Shown piece by piece: positions 8,919-17,508 of a DNA stretch of 64,000 bases. The notes beneath the pieces are model-generated. The model ran no database searches. It saw only the letters and a program-made list of their open reading frames with translations, and had not been told where the DNA came from. The DNA is from JBAXPV01 sp037132075 (lineage in GTDB: Bacteria > Bacteroidota > Bacteroidia > Bacteroidales > CAIXZF01). Numbering within the stretch: the first letter of the stretch is position 1; every line of letters begins with the position of its first letter. Position numbers and translations under genes: made by a program. The stretch covers positions 28,506 to 92,505 of the forward strand of contig JBAXPV010000015.1 in assembly GCA_037132075.1 (NCBI GenBank), in the 5' to 3' direction.

Positions 8919-9966
8919 TGACCAAAATTAAAGGTAATTTAACCTGAAACAAGCCATCTGCTATGCTGATTTCAGTGGGTTCACCCATAATGATTCTGAA
9001 TCTCTCATCCAGGTTTTGTAAGCCGGTTCCAATACTTTGTAAATTATTTTTCGGCTGGTACGAATTCTTAACGATTATTTGCTTATGATCTTCAAGCATT
9101 TCTATCCTGATCGTGAGTGGCTGCTCACTTGAAATGATGTTATGCTTCATGGTGTTTTCGACCAATTGCTGGAGACTCATTGGTGGAATAAGAAATCGCT
9201 CAGGATGGTGAATTTCACTGTAATACAGTATGTTGTCCCCAAAACGAGTTTTCATTAATTGAATGTATGTCTCTGCCAGTTCCAATTCCCTGGTCAAGGG
9301 GATAAGGTCTTTGTTTTTCATCTCAAGGGAAGAACGGAGCAAGAAAGAAAGTTTGGTCAGGAACTCCTGGCTCTTGTCACGGTCAGTGTCAATCAGATAG
9401 CTCAGGGTGTTCAGTGCATTAAAAAAGAAATGCGGATTAAATTGGCTTCTCAGGAGTTCAACCTGGGAATTGAGATTTTTAATTTTTAGCTCTTCATTTT
9501 CTATAAATATTTTTTTCCTCTGTACATCTATTTTAATAAAGTTGCTGAGTAAAATGGCTGCTATTGCGATCAGCGTTGCCCTCGCAACCACAGAACCTAT
9601 GATGCCATAAACATCAGGTACCCAAATGGTGGTGATTCCGGTCAGTAAAACAACAAAAGATACCGTTGACAGGATTACAATCAAAAAAGGTTTCCATCCT
9701 AAAAACCAAACACCACTTTGTTTCCATTTATGTTTACTCAAGAGCCGAACCAGCACATAGACAAACAAAAATGACAAGGTGAGCTGTGTGAACAGATCCG
9801 GAAAGCTTATGTGTGGGTGATGTTCATGCAATTCAGAATGAAAACGCATGTGTCGATCTTTATGATTCATTACATGGTTAAATGCAATATCTATGATCGG
9901 ATAATTGGCCAACAGACTTGTAATAACAGAAGCCCAAACGGTAAAGCGATTTTTATTTTTTTCCAT
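8911..9966 (-). CDS. LytS-family sensor histidine kinase with His-rich extracytoplasmic loop
   Basis: 351 residues. Four TM segments (about 8-28, 58-76, 92-111 and 122-143) precede a coiled linker and a His_kinase domain with the motif QFNPHFFFNALN (phospho-His about 179) and a HATPase domain (QQLVENTMKHNI, GTGLQNLDERF). The loop between TM1 and TM2 (about residues 31-52) holds eight histidines in 22 residues. With a cytoplasmic basic N terminus it should face outward, so metal or pH sensing is a reasonable inference. The last codons overlap the start of the LytTR regulator gene, giving a standard two-component operon. A TACATTTG element lies 19 bases upstream of the ATG. Confidence 0.93.
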   Translation of the reverse strand: MEKNKNRFTVWASVITSLLANYPIIDIAFNHVMNHKDRHMRFHSELHEHHPHISFPDLFTQLTLSFLFVYVLVRLLSKHKWKQSGVWFLGWKPFLIVILSTVSFVVLLTGITTIWVPDVYGIIGSVVARATLIAIAAILLSNFIKIDVQRKKIFIENEELKIKNLNSQVELLRSQFNPHFFFNALNTLSYLIDTDRDKSQEFLTKLSFLLRSSLEMKNKDLIPLTRELELAETYIQLMKTRFGDNILYYSEIHHPERFLIPPMSLQQLVENTMKHNIISSEQPLTIRIEMLEDHKQIIVKNSYQPKNNLQSIGTGLQNLDERFRIIMGEPTEISIADGLFQVKLPLILVND

Positions 9967-9984
9967 GTCGGATGTCGTACGCTA

Positions 9985-9992
9985 CAAATGTA
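9985..9992 (-). promoter_or_regulatory. -7 element of the lytS-type kinase operon
   Basis: TACATTTG on the minus strand matches TAnnTTTG and sits 18 bases before the kinase ATG (9966). No TTG at ideal spacing is obvious, so this is a weaker call than the tRNA promoter. Confidence 0.45.
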
Positions 9993-10135
9993 AGATTTGA
10001 TCTTAAGCTCATGTTATAGACCAAAATTACAGCAAAAGGTTAAGTACGAAATGGAAATATTTGTAAATTATTTTTTTTGTAAGAAGGACAGTCAGCCTCC
10101 TGAAAAGATCGGCTATTTGACATTAATCTTACCTC

Positions 10136-12064
10136 TTATTTTACGACCACGAATTTCCCGGTCTTGCTGAAGCCATTGACTAATCCTCTAAAGAAATAAA
10201 CGCCAGAAGTCAAATTCGGAAGCGCAATTTTGTTTAAAGTATTGCCTCCTGATATGGCCTCTGTAAAATCATAAACGACTCTGCCTGTCTGATCCATAAT
10301 CTGAACCAAAATCTTTCCATCAGAAGGAGAAGAACACATGAGGTTCTGTGCGCCGGATTCTGACTCAACGAACATCTGGATATCCGGCTGCAGGTTTTGA
10401 CCATTACTCAGCCACAGCGTTGCCGAAGGACTCAGCCAGGTGTTGCCAAATCCCGACAATTGGCTTCCGGTACACCCGCTCCTGGTTTTCATCTTATACC
10501 ACAGGGGAACAGCATTTCCATTGGCACCAATATGAATGTATTGAAATTGATTAACTGGTTTAACGCTATCCAGGTATTGCCAGGGCTCATTATAGCCTGT
10601 CTTGTAGTAGATGTCATAATGTTTAAACACCATCAGCGGGTCGGTCACGGGCGTCCATTTAACGGTAACATCACCGTTAGTTGCGTTTGTTGTGACATTC
10701 CAGATCTGTGGTGCAGGAAGCTTGGGGTCTCTAATGACCAGCTTGACGGTCTTCATCGTAAATCCGGGTACCGCGCAGAAGTCATCTTTAAAATCAAAGA
10801 CAAAATAATAATCAACCATATTGTCAAGATTTCCATTGCCAAAAGAGATGTGATTACATTCTGTCTGCCAGTTGAAGGTGGTAAAGAAGTTATAAGTTGC
10901 CGTGTCGGGCGGCGGCGGATTCAGCGTTGCGCAGGGTGGTTCGAGACATCCTGCAGTAGGGCTGATGAAGCCATTGCCAAACAGGGCTCCGCTTGCAGTG
11001 AAACTAATGGTTTGGGTATGGGAACTGTCATTGGTAAGGTTGTAATCCTTGGCATGAAGTGTAAAGGTTACCATTTCACCAGCATCTACAGTATCGGAAT
11101 ACATATCCCAGGTATTCTGCGGAAATGGGGCATAAAGAAAGGGCGGGGTATTGGCCTGGATCGCGCTGACCAGCACAACCTGCAATTCTCTTTGGACCTG
11201 TGACACCAGGATCCCGTTTCTAAAGGCCTGGGCAACAAAATTTGTAACGAATGCTCCTGAGTTGTTTGACAGATAAGAAATCTGCCCTGTATAAGGATCG
11301 ATTGTGGCAGCGATATTGGTGATATTCTGTGTGGCACTGGGCAAGGGACTCGTATAACTGTAACCCGGGCTAAAGGCAGTGATGGGTGTATTGATGGCGC
11401 TATAGGGAGCGGCCCATTCAAAGTGAAGGGAATCGCCTTCAGGATCAAATGCATTTGAATTATAGGTAGTCTTGTATCCATTCACCATGACCGTAGGCGG
11501 TTTTTCGGCAAAACGCGGCGAGTTGTCAAAACAGGGATGCGCATTCGTGTTATTATAAGGAAACATATAGGTGCTCAGGCAAAAGGCAGGCAAGCCGACC
11601 AGGTTGGTTGAGGGATTGCGGGCACTGGAAACATAGGAAAAATACCAGCCGCTGACAGGCGGCACACCTGAAATTGAAACACCATTGGGATAGGTTTGAT
11701 CACTGGTATAATGCCATTCTTCAACGGAGCCGGTGTTTGACAGAGCCGGGCTTGGTGTGCAGTTAAGATGAGGAAAGGACGGATTGATATTACAATCAGG
11801 AGACAGATCCAACCGCCCTGCAATGGCATCCGGGTAAAGATTCAAGGTGATTGAGGAGATTCCAGTGGCATTTGTTGTCAAACTGATTGTATTCGGATAA
11901 GTGATGCCATGACATTCCCTGTAAACATTCATGATGAACCTGTAATTCCCGTTTGGCAGGCATTCAAACATAATTTCGCCGCCCATATAATGAGAAGCCA
12001 TTGAAGCAATCGGGGACATCGAAATTGCCAACATGAGAAACAAAAACCATTTTTTTACACCCAT
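10136..12064 (-). CDS. T9SS-secreted protein with FN3-like domain
   Basis: 642 residues. A Sec signal peptide (MGVKKWFLFLMLAISMSPIASMA) is followed by ASHYMGGEIMFECLPNGNYRF. That opening (SHxxGGEIxxExxxxxxYRF...YR.C) is typical of a large family of Bacteroidota surface proteins. The middle (about 60-460) is beta-rich with paired cysteines. A fibronectin type III-like module follows (about 470-560: PQIWNVTTNATNGDVTVKWTP), and the protein ends in a type A sorting domain (GKILVQIMDQTGRVVYDF ... LTSGVYFFRGL). It is likely exported through T9SS and anchored at or released from the cell surface. The substrate or partner is unknown. Confidence 0.9.
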   Translation of the reverse strand: MGVKKWFLFLMLAISMSPIASMASHYMGGEIMFECLPNGNYRFIMNVYRECHGITYPNTISLTTNATGISSITLNLYPDAIAGRLDLSPDCNINPSFPHLNCTPSPALSNTGSVEEWHYTSDQTYPNGVSISGVPPVSGWYFSYVSSARNPSTNLVGLPAFCLSTYMFPYNNTNAHPCFDNSPRFAEKPPTVMVNGYKTTYNSNAFDPEGDSLHFEWAAPYSAINTPITAFSPGYSYTSPLPSATQNITNIAATIDPYTGQISYLSNNSGAFVTNFVAQAFRNGILVSQVQRELQVVLVSAIQANTPPFLYAPFPQNTWDMYSDTVDAGEMVTFTLHAKDYNLTNDSSHTQTISFTASGALFGNGFISPTAGCLEPPCATLNPPPPDTATYNFFTTFNWQTECNHISFGNGNLDNMVDYYFVFDFKDDFCAVPGFTMKTVKLVIRDPKLPAPQIWNVTTNATNGDVTVKWTPVTDPLMVFKHYDIYYKTGYNEPWQYLDSVKPVNQFQYIHIGANGNAVPLWYKMKTRSGCTGSQLSGFGNTWLSPSATLWLSNGQNLQPDIQMFVESESGAQNLMCSSPSDGKILVQIMDQTGRVVYDFTEAISGGNTLNKIALPNLTSGVYFFRGLVNGFSKTGKFVVVK

Positions 12065-12095
12065 CTTTTTGGATTATTTTTTTAAGTAATAGTAC

Positions 12096-12103
12096 CAAAG
12101 GTA
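12096..12103 (-). promoter_or_regulatory. -7 element upstream of the SHYMGGE T9SS gene
   Basis: TACCTTTG on the minus strand, 31 bases before the ATG at 12064, matching TAnnTTTG. No convincing TTG was found at -33. Confidence 0.5.
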
Positions 12104-12178
12104 GACAATTCATTGGTTCTTTTCCCCCTGACACACATCGAACTATGATTTTGACTTGCAGATGTTTTTGGAATGAGA

Positions 12179-12209
12179 TTGATTTACTAACATATGTTTA
12201 TTAAATTTG
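12179..12209 (+). promoter_or_regulatory. promoter of the membrane AraC regulator
   Basis: TTG 12179-12181, 20-base spacer, TAAATTTG 12202-12209. Transcription would start near 12216, which favours the ATG at 12265 over the upstream TTG at 12232. Confidence 0.65.
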
Positions 12210-12264
12210 CCCAAAGCAAGACGACAAAGGATTGCGTATTTTTTTAAGGAATTCAGATTACATT

Positions 12265-13458
12265 ATGCTTTTATATCTATCCTTAATCGGCATTTTCCTT
12301 TCATTGATTTTGATTTTTTTCAATGGCAGGAAGCTTAAGTCTAGCCTGTACCTGGGCTTTTTCTTCTTTCAGAAAAGTCTCTTTGGCATTACTCATTATG
12401 CCATGGCGGAATCACAATCGGTCTTACTTGTTACTATTTTTGACACAAATTTTACCTTTCTCTCCTATCTCATTGGCCCGGCACTTTATTGGTATGTCAG
12501 GAGTGTTTTAAACGACCGTTTCAGGCTTAAAAAGATAGATTTTTTGCATTTGATTCCTTCCCTGGTGCATTTAATAGCTGCCCTTCCCTTTATCTTTTCT
12601 GCTTATTCTTATAAAGTTGCCATCGCAGCAGAAGTAGTTAAAGACAGAAGTTTCTTAGGTATTCATAAATTCACCTTTTTGTCCGAGATATTCCCGATTT
12701 ATGTTGTTTACTTAAGTCGTCCTATCCTTGTATTTGCCTATACACTCTGGTCGATTGGCTTGTTTATCCGCTTTTTGATAAGGAAACAAAATAAGATGGT
12801 CTTCTCTCACCAGAACTTTATGACGAAATGGCTGAGCCTCTTTCTGTTATTCCAATTTATCCTGACTATAACATATCTGACCTCAACATTTAAGACCTTT
12901 ATCCAATATTCAGATGTGTTTTTAACCCTTAATATGTTACAAGTTCTTTCAGCGGTAGGTATGTGTGGCTTGTTGATATCGCCATTTTTCTTCCCCAGCA
13001 TCTTATATGGATTACCCTTTGTCCCGGATTCTGTTAAAAAAACAGCAGAAAAAACGGAAGAAGTGCACCTGTCCCCGGATGAACTTAAAAGATACACACC
13101 AAATTTCGAAGCTGACTACCTATTGACCATAGAAAAAAAAACAAAATTTTGCATGCAGGAATTCCAGGCTTTTCTTCAGCCTGATTTGAATCTGAACAAA
13201 TTCTCCAAAATCATAGAACTTCCGGCGCACCATCTTGCCTATTATTTCAGGGAAGTCAGGAAACAATCGTTTAATGACTACTGTAACGAATGCCGCGTTG
13301 ACTATGCCAAAAACCTGATTAAAGGAGGCAAAACAGGAGAACTCACACTTGAAGCTGTTGGCGCTTTATCCGGATTTACCAATCGAAGCACTTTTTTCAG
13401 GGCTTTTAAAAAAGCCGAAGGGGTCGCCCCCGGATCTTATCTCGCAAAAAGGAATTAA
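12265..13458 (+). CDS. AraC-family regulator with N-terminal seven-TM domain
   Basis: 397 residues from ATG 12265; a TTG at 12232 would add 11 residues but lies very close to the predicted transcription start. The N-terminal half (about 1-250) has seven hydrophobic segments, including LIGPALYWYVRS and the conserved SPFFFPSILYGLP after the last one. The C-terminal 100 residues are an AraC double helix-turn-helix: FSKIIELPAHHLAYYFRE, SFNDYCNECRVDYAK, then LEAVGALSGFTNRSTFFRAFKKAEGVAPGSYL. This is a one-component membrane-bound sensor/regulator, with the ligand unknown. A decayed tandem copy of its membrane part follows at 13607-14149. Confidence 0.92.
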   Translation: MLLYLSLIGIFLSLILIFFNGRKLKSSLYLGFFFFQKSLFGITHYAMAESQSVLLVTIFDTNFTFLSYLIGPALYWYVRSVLNDRFRLKKIDFLHLIPSLVHLIAALPFIFSAYSYKVAIAAEVVKDRSFLGIHKFTFLSEIFPIYVVYLSRPILVFAYTLWSIGLFIRFLIRKQNKMVFSHQNFMTKWLSLFLLFQFILTITYLTSTFKTFIQYSDVFLTLNMLQVLSAVGMCGLLISPFFFPSILYGLPFVPDSVKKTAEKTEEVHLSPDELKRYTPNFEADYLLTIEKKTKFCMQEFQAFLQPDLNLNKFSKIIELPAHHLAYYFREVRKQSFNDYCNECRVDYAKNLIKGGKTGELTLEAVGALSGFTNRSTFFRAFKKAEGVAPGSYLAKRN

Positions 13459-13606
13459 AATCGATCACTCGTTGAACAACTTTGTAGCATTTTTGGAATC
13501 TGACACAAAGTTTTCCCTTTATTATTTTTAGCGATCATTTCAAGTTACATCTTTGCTGACGTATACCGACGCAGAATTTTTTACAGCTGTTTAGTGTCGG
13601 TGTGCA

Positions 13607-14149
13607 ATGAATCTGTTTTGGTTGAATAAAGCCAATATTGACACCAATGTTACTCTTTTTATCGCTTCTCTTCCCTATATTTTTTCTTCCTATTCTTTTA
13701 AAGTTGAGATCGCAACAGCTATTGTTAAAGACTTAAGTTTTATGGGAACGTATAAATTCACTTTTTTATCTGAGATATTTCCCATTCCCCTGGTTTACCT
13801 GAGCCGTCCCATCCTGGCATTGGCATATACACTTTGATCGATCGTATTGTTTATCAGTTATTTACTGCGGCGAGAAAACCGCTTTGTACTCTCAGGACAG
13901 ATTTTTATGATGAAATGGCTTATAGTTTTTCTCTGTTTCCAACTGATGCTGATGGTAAGTCATCTGTTTTTGATATTCGAAACCTTTGAACAAGCTTCCG
14001 ACGTGCTTTTTACCATCAATGCTTTTCAGATTTTTTCTGCGCTGGGGATGATCGGACTGTTATGCTCTCCATTTTTCTTTCCCGGTATTTTATATGGTTT
14101 ACCGCGTATTCCACCTAATTTTTTAAAAAAGCGAAATACAGTGGCGTGA
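13607..14149 (+). pseudogene. decayed tandem copy of the AraC regulator's membrane domain
   Basis: One reading frame, interrupted by TGA at 13835-13837, encodes residues closely matching the preceding gene: LFIASLPYIFSSYSFKVEIA versus its HLIAALPFIFSAYSYKVAIA, KFTFLSEIFPI in both, and SPFFFPGILYGLP versus SPFFFPSILYGLP. The TGA replaces the Trp of AYTLWSI. The first TM segments and the whole AraC HTH are missing, and the frame ends in an unrelated short tail (RNTVA). This is a broken tandem duplication and not a functional regulator. Confidence 0.88.
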
Positions 14150-14210
14150 TATTATTTGGGATAGGAACTTTGAAAATAGCAGAGAGCCACATCCTAAAAA
14201 CTGTAAAACC

Positions 14211-14237
14211 TTGTAGCAATTTTCAAATTTGCTACAA
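14211..14237. repeat. inverted repeat TTGTAGCAA / TTGCTACAA
   Basis: Perfect 9-bp arms (14211-14219 and 14229-14237) with a 9-base A/T-rich centre. The size and symmetry resemble an operator for an Xre-type dimeric repressor. No intact repressor gene follows, so it may be a relic. A second inverted repeat, AAGATGG / CCATCTT, lies at 14264-14283. Confidence 0.5.
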
Positions 14238-14422
14238 ACTTGGGCTGCCGAATTTTCTTTTTTAAGATGGCCAGAACCATCTTTGCAAAAGAAGGACTAA
14301 TTTGTGTTAACAGGTAAAGATGCTGAAGCAAGAAAGAATAAAAATACTGTTAATGATGATGACAGACAAGTAATGGAGGTGCTGAACAAGCTCTTCCGGG
14401 AGTCTGAATTTGTATCATTTGA

Positions 14423-14515
14423 AGCCAACAACTCGCGGCAGATGCCCTGGGAATCCATCGTGATGCGCTGAGCCGGAAAATAAAGAAATACCAGATTCCA
14501 GTTGATAAACTATAA
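14423..14515 (+). pseudogene. remnant of a Fis/NtrC-type HTH C terminus
   Basis: This short frame reads SQQLAADALGIHRDALSRKI, then KKYQIPVDKL and a stop. The pattern AAxxLGIHRxxLSRKIKKYxI is the Fis-family helix-turn-helix that ends NtrC-type enhancer-binding proteins. No start codon and no AAA or receiver domain precedes it in frame (TGA at 14420-14422). It lies in an otherwise gene-free stretch of about 430 bases (14150-14578). The assignment rests on a short motif. Confidence 0.5.
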
Positions 14516-14578
14516 AAAAAGTTTTTCACAACGGGAGCGTGAAAATAAGAATACTCATATATTTCGAAAATCTGCATT

Positions 14579-15067
14579 ATGAAAACAACTTACCAAAGAT
14601 CCGGGCCCAACAAACCACAGGCAAGTTCAGGAAAGAAAAATGCCAGCATACTTTGGCTCATATTCGTATTTGTTCTACTCTTTAGTAGCAGGGTAAATGC
14701 GCAAACCAATGCCACTGGAAGTTATGTTACTATTGGTTCACAAACAGCGGCGACCTATCAGCCACCAAGCCTAACGGCGACTACCAGTTATCAGAGAAGG
14801 AGGGTTTCTACACTTAATGGTAATGTTTGTTATTCGGCTTATACTACGGCAATAACAATTACTGTCGACCAGCCCTCCTACGCTCCCACGGCGCCAGTGG
14901 TATCCTCCTTATCGGCAAATGGCTCCAACATCAAATGGTATTCGGCAGCCAGTGGTGGTACTTTATATACCGGGACCGAATCACTGGTGCATGGCCAGAC
15001 CTATTATGCCACCCAAACTGTAAATTGCAGGGAAAGTGCTACGAGGTTGAATGTGAGTAAGCCATAA
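14579..15067 (+). CDS. short secreted Ig-like protein, probably a truncated adhesin
   Basis: 162 residues with a long N-terminal signal (hydrophobic core about 24-38, then SSRVNAQ) followed by Ser/Thr-rich sequence. One bacterial Ig-like module is visible (about 95-160: YAPTAPVVSSLSANGSNIKW, SGGTLYTGTESLVHGQTYYA, VNCRES). Such modules normally occur in long arrays ending in a T9SS sorting domain, which is absent here. The gene stops where a further repeat would be expected, so I read it as the surviving 5' end of a larger surface protein. It is surrounded by other gene debris. Confidence 0.55.
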   Translation: MKTTYQRSGPNKPQASSGKKNASILWLIFVFVLLFSSRVNAQTNATGSYVTIGSQTAATYQPPSLTATTSYQRRRVSTLNGNVCYSAYTTAITITVDQPSYAPTAPVVSSLSANGSNIKWYSAASGGTLYTGTESLVHGQTYYATQTVNCRESATRLNVSKP

Positions 15068-15099
15068 CGATGGGGTAATTACAGGTCTGATCCACGGGG

Positions 15100-15408
15100 C
15101 AAGTCCTTTTTTATGAGTTAGCGAAAATGAGCCATGCGAAAGGAAACTTGGAAGATGTCCCCCCTTACTGGACATCTGGAAATGAAGCGGAAGTTGACTT
15201 CATCGTTCAATCCGGCAATGACATTATCCCCATTGAAGTGAAGAGAACGTTAAAAGCCGAAGTTTAACGCTATTTCATCAGAAATTTCAAGCCCGATTGA
15301 GAATTCGCTACTCACTTAAAAATTTGCAATACAGAGACGGCATTTTGAATATTCCACTTTTCCTTTCAGACTTTACCAAAGTACTGATTCTAATGGTTAA
15401 ACATTGAC
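15100..15408 (+). pseudogene. C-terminal remnant of an AAA/DUF4143 ATPase
   Basis: The frame reads YELAKMSHAKGNLED, then PYWTSGNEAEVDFIV and DIIPIEVKRTLKAEV before TAA at 15265-15267. It continues as RYFIRNFKPD, and after a one-base frameshift near 15300 as IRYSLKNLQYRDGILNIPLF then LSDFTKVLIL to TGA. This is the characteristic end of DUF4143 ATP-binding proteins (W-x-S-x-x-x-A-E-V-D-F ... P-I-E-V-K ... L-N-I-P-L). The P-loop domain and start are missing. One nonsense codon and one single-base deletion in an otherwise well conserved tail suggest recent decay. From here to 15539 I see no gene. Confidence 0.8.
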
Positions 15409-15539
15409 GGGGACGAATCCCGTGGCATACCATGGACCTATATATGCGCTAATTCCGAATTTAAATTTCAGAATCAGAGCCTGTCGCAAGTGGATGTTTT
15501 TTATACCTTTACCTTCACTAAGCAGTAAAACCACATCTT

Positions 15540-16373
15540 ATGAACTCAAAAGCACTTCTCTTAACAGTTTTCATGCTGATTCCTTTTCTTTTTGTCGAGG
15601 CACAGAGCAAAAAAGATATGGAGAAAGACCTTGCCAAAGCTAAGCTTGAAAAAGACTCATTGCAGAAAGTAATTAGCAAACTGTCTGCCAATATTGATTC
15701 CACTGGCAAAGTCATCGTGGCTAGAAAGAAGGTGGGTGATTCCATTCAAAAAGAAGTAAGCATCTACGAAGACATGTACAAGGTGCTGCTGGAAAAAGTG
15801 GTTAAATATAAATTTGCGCCTGACAAAATTAGCGGGATTATCGACTCCATCTGGCTTAAAAAAGATTCTCTGCAGATCATCACAAAAGCAAAATTTGTCG
15901 TTGCAAAAGATAGCCTTAGGAAATCAAATCTTGTAAAAGACAGCCTTACGATCGAGATCAGTCATCTCCATTATGTTGTGGCCCAATGCCTTGGAAAAGG
16001 TACTATCCCCATGATTCAGGCTCAACTTAACGGGACATGGACATTAAACTTCCAGTGGTATAAGATTGCTGAGGATTCATTGCAGAGTGGAATTAATATA
16101 CTCCCCTCCCCTGCTGATGTTCATGTTGCCATTCAGATCGTATTTATCGATGCCGAGATGGCTGAAGTAACTTTAAGCAGCGGGACTGCTGTTAAATGCT
16201 TTTATAAAGTCAATTCTTTCAGCAATAGCAAGCCCTATTCGATTGATTTGAACAGGGGTTCTGACATCAATATCCGGCTTAACTGTAATCCAACAAACTA
16301 CGGTGAATTACAGGTGTCTTACCGTAAAGGAAATGGATACTTCAGCGGATACATGCGGAAGATCACCAATTAA
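15540..16373 (+). CDS. secreted coiled-coil protein of unknown function
   Basis: 277 residues with a signal peptide (MNSKALLLTVFMLIPFLFVEAQ). Residues about 23-150 are charged and heptad-like (KKDMEKDLAKAKLEKDSLQK and repeats of KDSL), predicting a long periplasmic coiled coil. The C-terminal 100 residues form a separate beta-rich domain (LNGTWTLNFQWYKI ... MAEVTLSSGTAVKCFYKVN) resembling a lipocalin-like barrel in pattern only. The gene converges on the lipoprotein at 16386-17294 with a 12-base gap. No family is recognised. Confidence 0.75.
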   Translation: MNSKALLLTVFMLIPFLFVEAQSKKDMEKDLAKAKLEKDSLQKVISKLSANIDSTGKVIVARKKVGDSIQKEVSIYEDMYKVLLEKVVKYKFAPDKISGIIDSIWLKKDSLQIITKAKFVVAKDSLRKSNLVKDSLTIEISHLHYVVAQCLGKGTIPMIQAQLNGTWTLNFQWYKIAEDSLQSGINILPSPADVHVAIQIVFIDAEMAEVTLSSGTAVKCFYKVNSFSNSKPYSIDLNRGSDINIRLNCNPTNYGELQVSYRKGNGYFSGYMRKITN

Positions 16374-16385
16374 TAAAAAGGAAAT

Positions 16386-17294
16386 CTATTTGAGTTCCAG
16401 GTCACTGGTTAAGACACCCAGCATCTTGTTGCCTTTGTCATAAACAGGGATCGAATAGGTAATCATGACAACATTTCCGCCTCCTGCATCAAAATAAGGT
16501 TTGCACCAATACGGGGCTTTTGTCTGCACAGGCCCTTTATACCATTCTTCGCCTGTATAATCATAAGCATCAGGTAGTCTGACTTCCTTAAATTCGTTTC
16601 CGGCACGATAAATATAGGGCGCTGCATATAGTTTTTTCCCATTCACTTCTGTCGGGATAAAAGCCAGCGTTGAACCGTAAATAAAGGTGTTTTTCTTAAG
16701 AAATTCCTTAAGCAATGCGGGCATGTCATCAGGTTTCGGCGATTTCTCCACGATAAGCTTTGCCAGGTCGGCTAATGCCTTTGTCACATTCGTTTTCTCA
16801 GTTTCACCGGGCAATGCGAGCCACGACTCCTGGTTACTGACTATCTTCCAGGTTTTTCCATGTCGTTGCCAGATCCAGGTTTCTGCCAGGTACTGCTCAA
16901 CAGTCTGACCACTTTTTGTGACATAATCACCTTTTGCGTAGGCAATCCAGGCAGCTGACTCAGGGGAAAACACCATGACCTCTTGTTTCAGGACATCAAT
17001 TTTCTGACTCTTAATATCCTGGTATATTACCTTATACCGTGCCAGGAGTTCGGCTTTATTGTATGTTGAGCCTTGTGACATGAACATGGCATTGCTGTCA
17101 TCGCTGAACATAGTGAAAGTGGAATCTACATTTGCCGTTTCGGCATAAGCGGTAACTTTTTTCATCAGCAGGTTGATGGTGTCGCGCACTGCTTGCTTCC
17201 CGGCATCACCAAATGGCGGGCTTTGTTTACAGCTACTTATACTTAGTGTAGTGATCAACAAGACCAGAACTAAATTCAAAACTCTCTTTTTCAT
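16386..17294 (-). CDS. lipoprotein with SnoaL-like and Cache-like sensory domains
   Basis: 302 residues. The lipobox is LSISSC (Cys22). Residues about 35-165 look like a SnoaL/DUF4440 NTF2-type domain (GKQAVRDTINLLMKK, STYNKAELLARYKVIY, AETWIWQRHGKTWKIVSNQE). Residues about 185-302 match the membrane-distal half of a dCache ligand-binding domain (YAAPYIYR, DYTGEEWYKGPVQTKAPYW, PYFDAGGGNVVMITYSIPVY, GVLTSDLELK). Cache domains normally sit in transmembrane receptors; here the domain ends the protein and no output domain is present. It may act as a lipid-anchored binding protein that feeds a separate receptor, but that is inference. Confidence 0.8.
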   Translation of the reverse strand: MKKRVLNLVLVLLITTLSISSCKQSPPFGDAGKQAVRDTINLLMKKVTAYAETANVDSTFTMFSDDSNAMFMSQGSTYNKAELLARYKVIYQDIKSQKIDVLKQEVMVFSPESAAWIAYAKGDYVTKSGQTVEQYLAETWIWQRHGKTWKIVSNQESWLALPGETEKTNVTKALADLAKLIVEKSPKPDDMPALLKEFLKKNTFIYGSTLAFIPTEVNGKKLYAAPYIYRAGNEFKEVRLPDAYDYTGEEWYKGPVQTKAPYWCKPYFDAGGGNVVMITYSIPVYDKGNKMLGVLTSDLELK

Positions 17295-17451
17295 GACAAT
17301 TAATTTTAAGTGTTTTACGGAAATCTTTGAAATGCCTTAATATTCAATTACATATGAGGGAAAATTCATGAATTGTCCCTTTGATAGCAGATTCAAAAAT
17401 ACAACAAATTTAAGCGGATTCAATGTTTTTGCTTTTTATTAAAAGACAAAA

Positions 17452-17482
17452 AAAAAGAGCGCCTTTTTGAGACGCTCTTTTT
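17452..17482 (-). terminator. intrinsic terminator
   Basis: The stem AAAAAGAGCG / CGCTCTTTTT with an 11-base loop lies 27 bases after the stop of the lipocalin-like gene (- strand) and ends in a T-run on that strand. Confidence 0.85.
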
Positions 17483-17508
17483 AACAATAAGTTTAAAATC
17501 TTCAGCGC

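Noticed and set aside
10397..11203. 268-codon open frame on + strand opposite the SHYMGGE T9SS gene
   Set aside because: It is the reverse complement of a clearly coding region with signal peptide and sorting domain. Its own translation shows no domain or signal and begins inside that gene.
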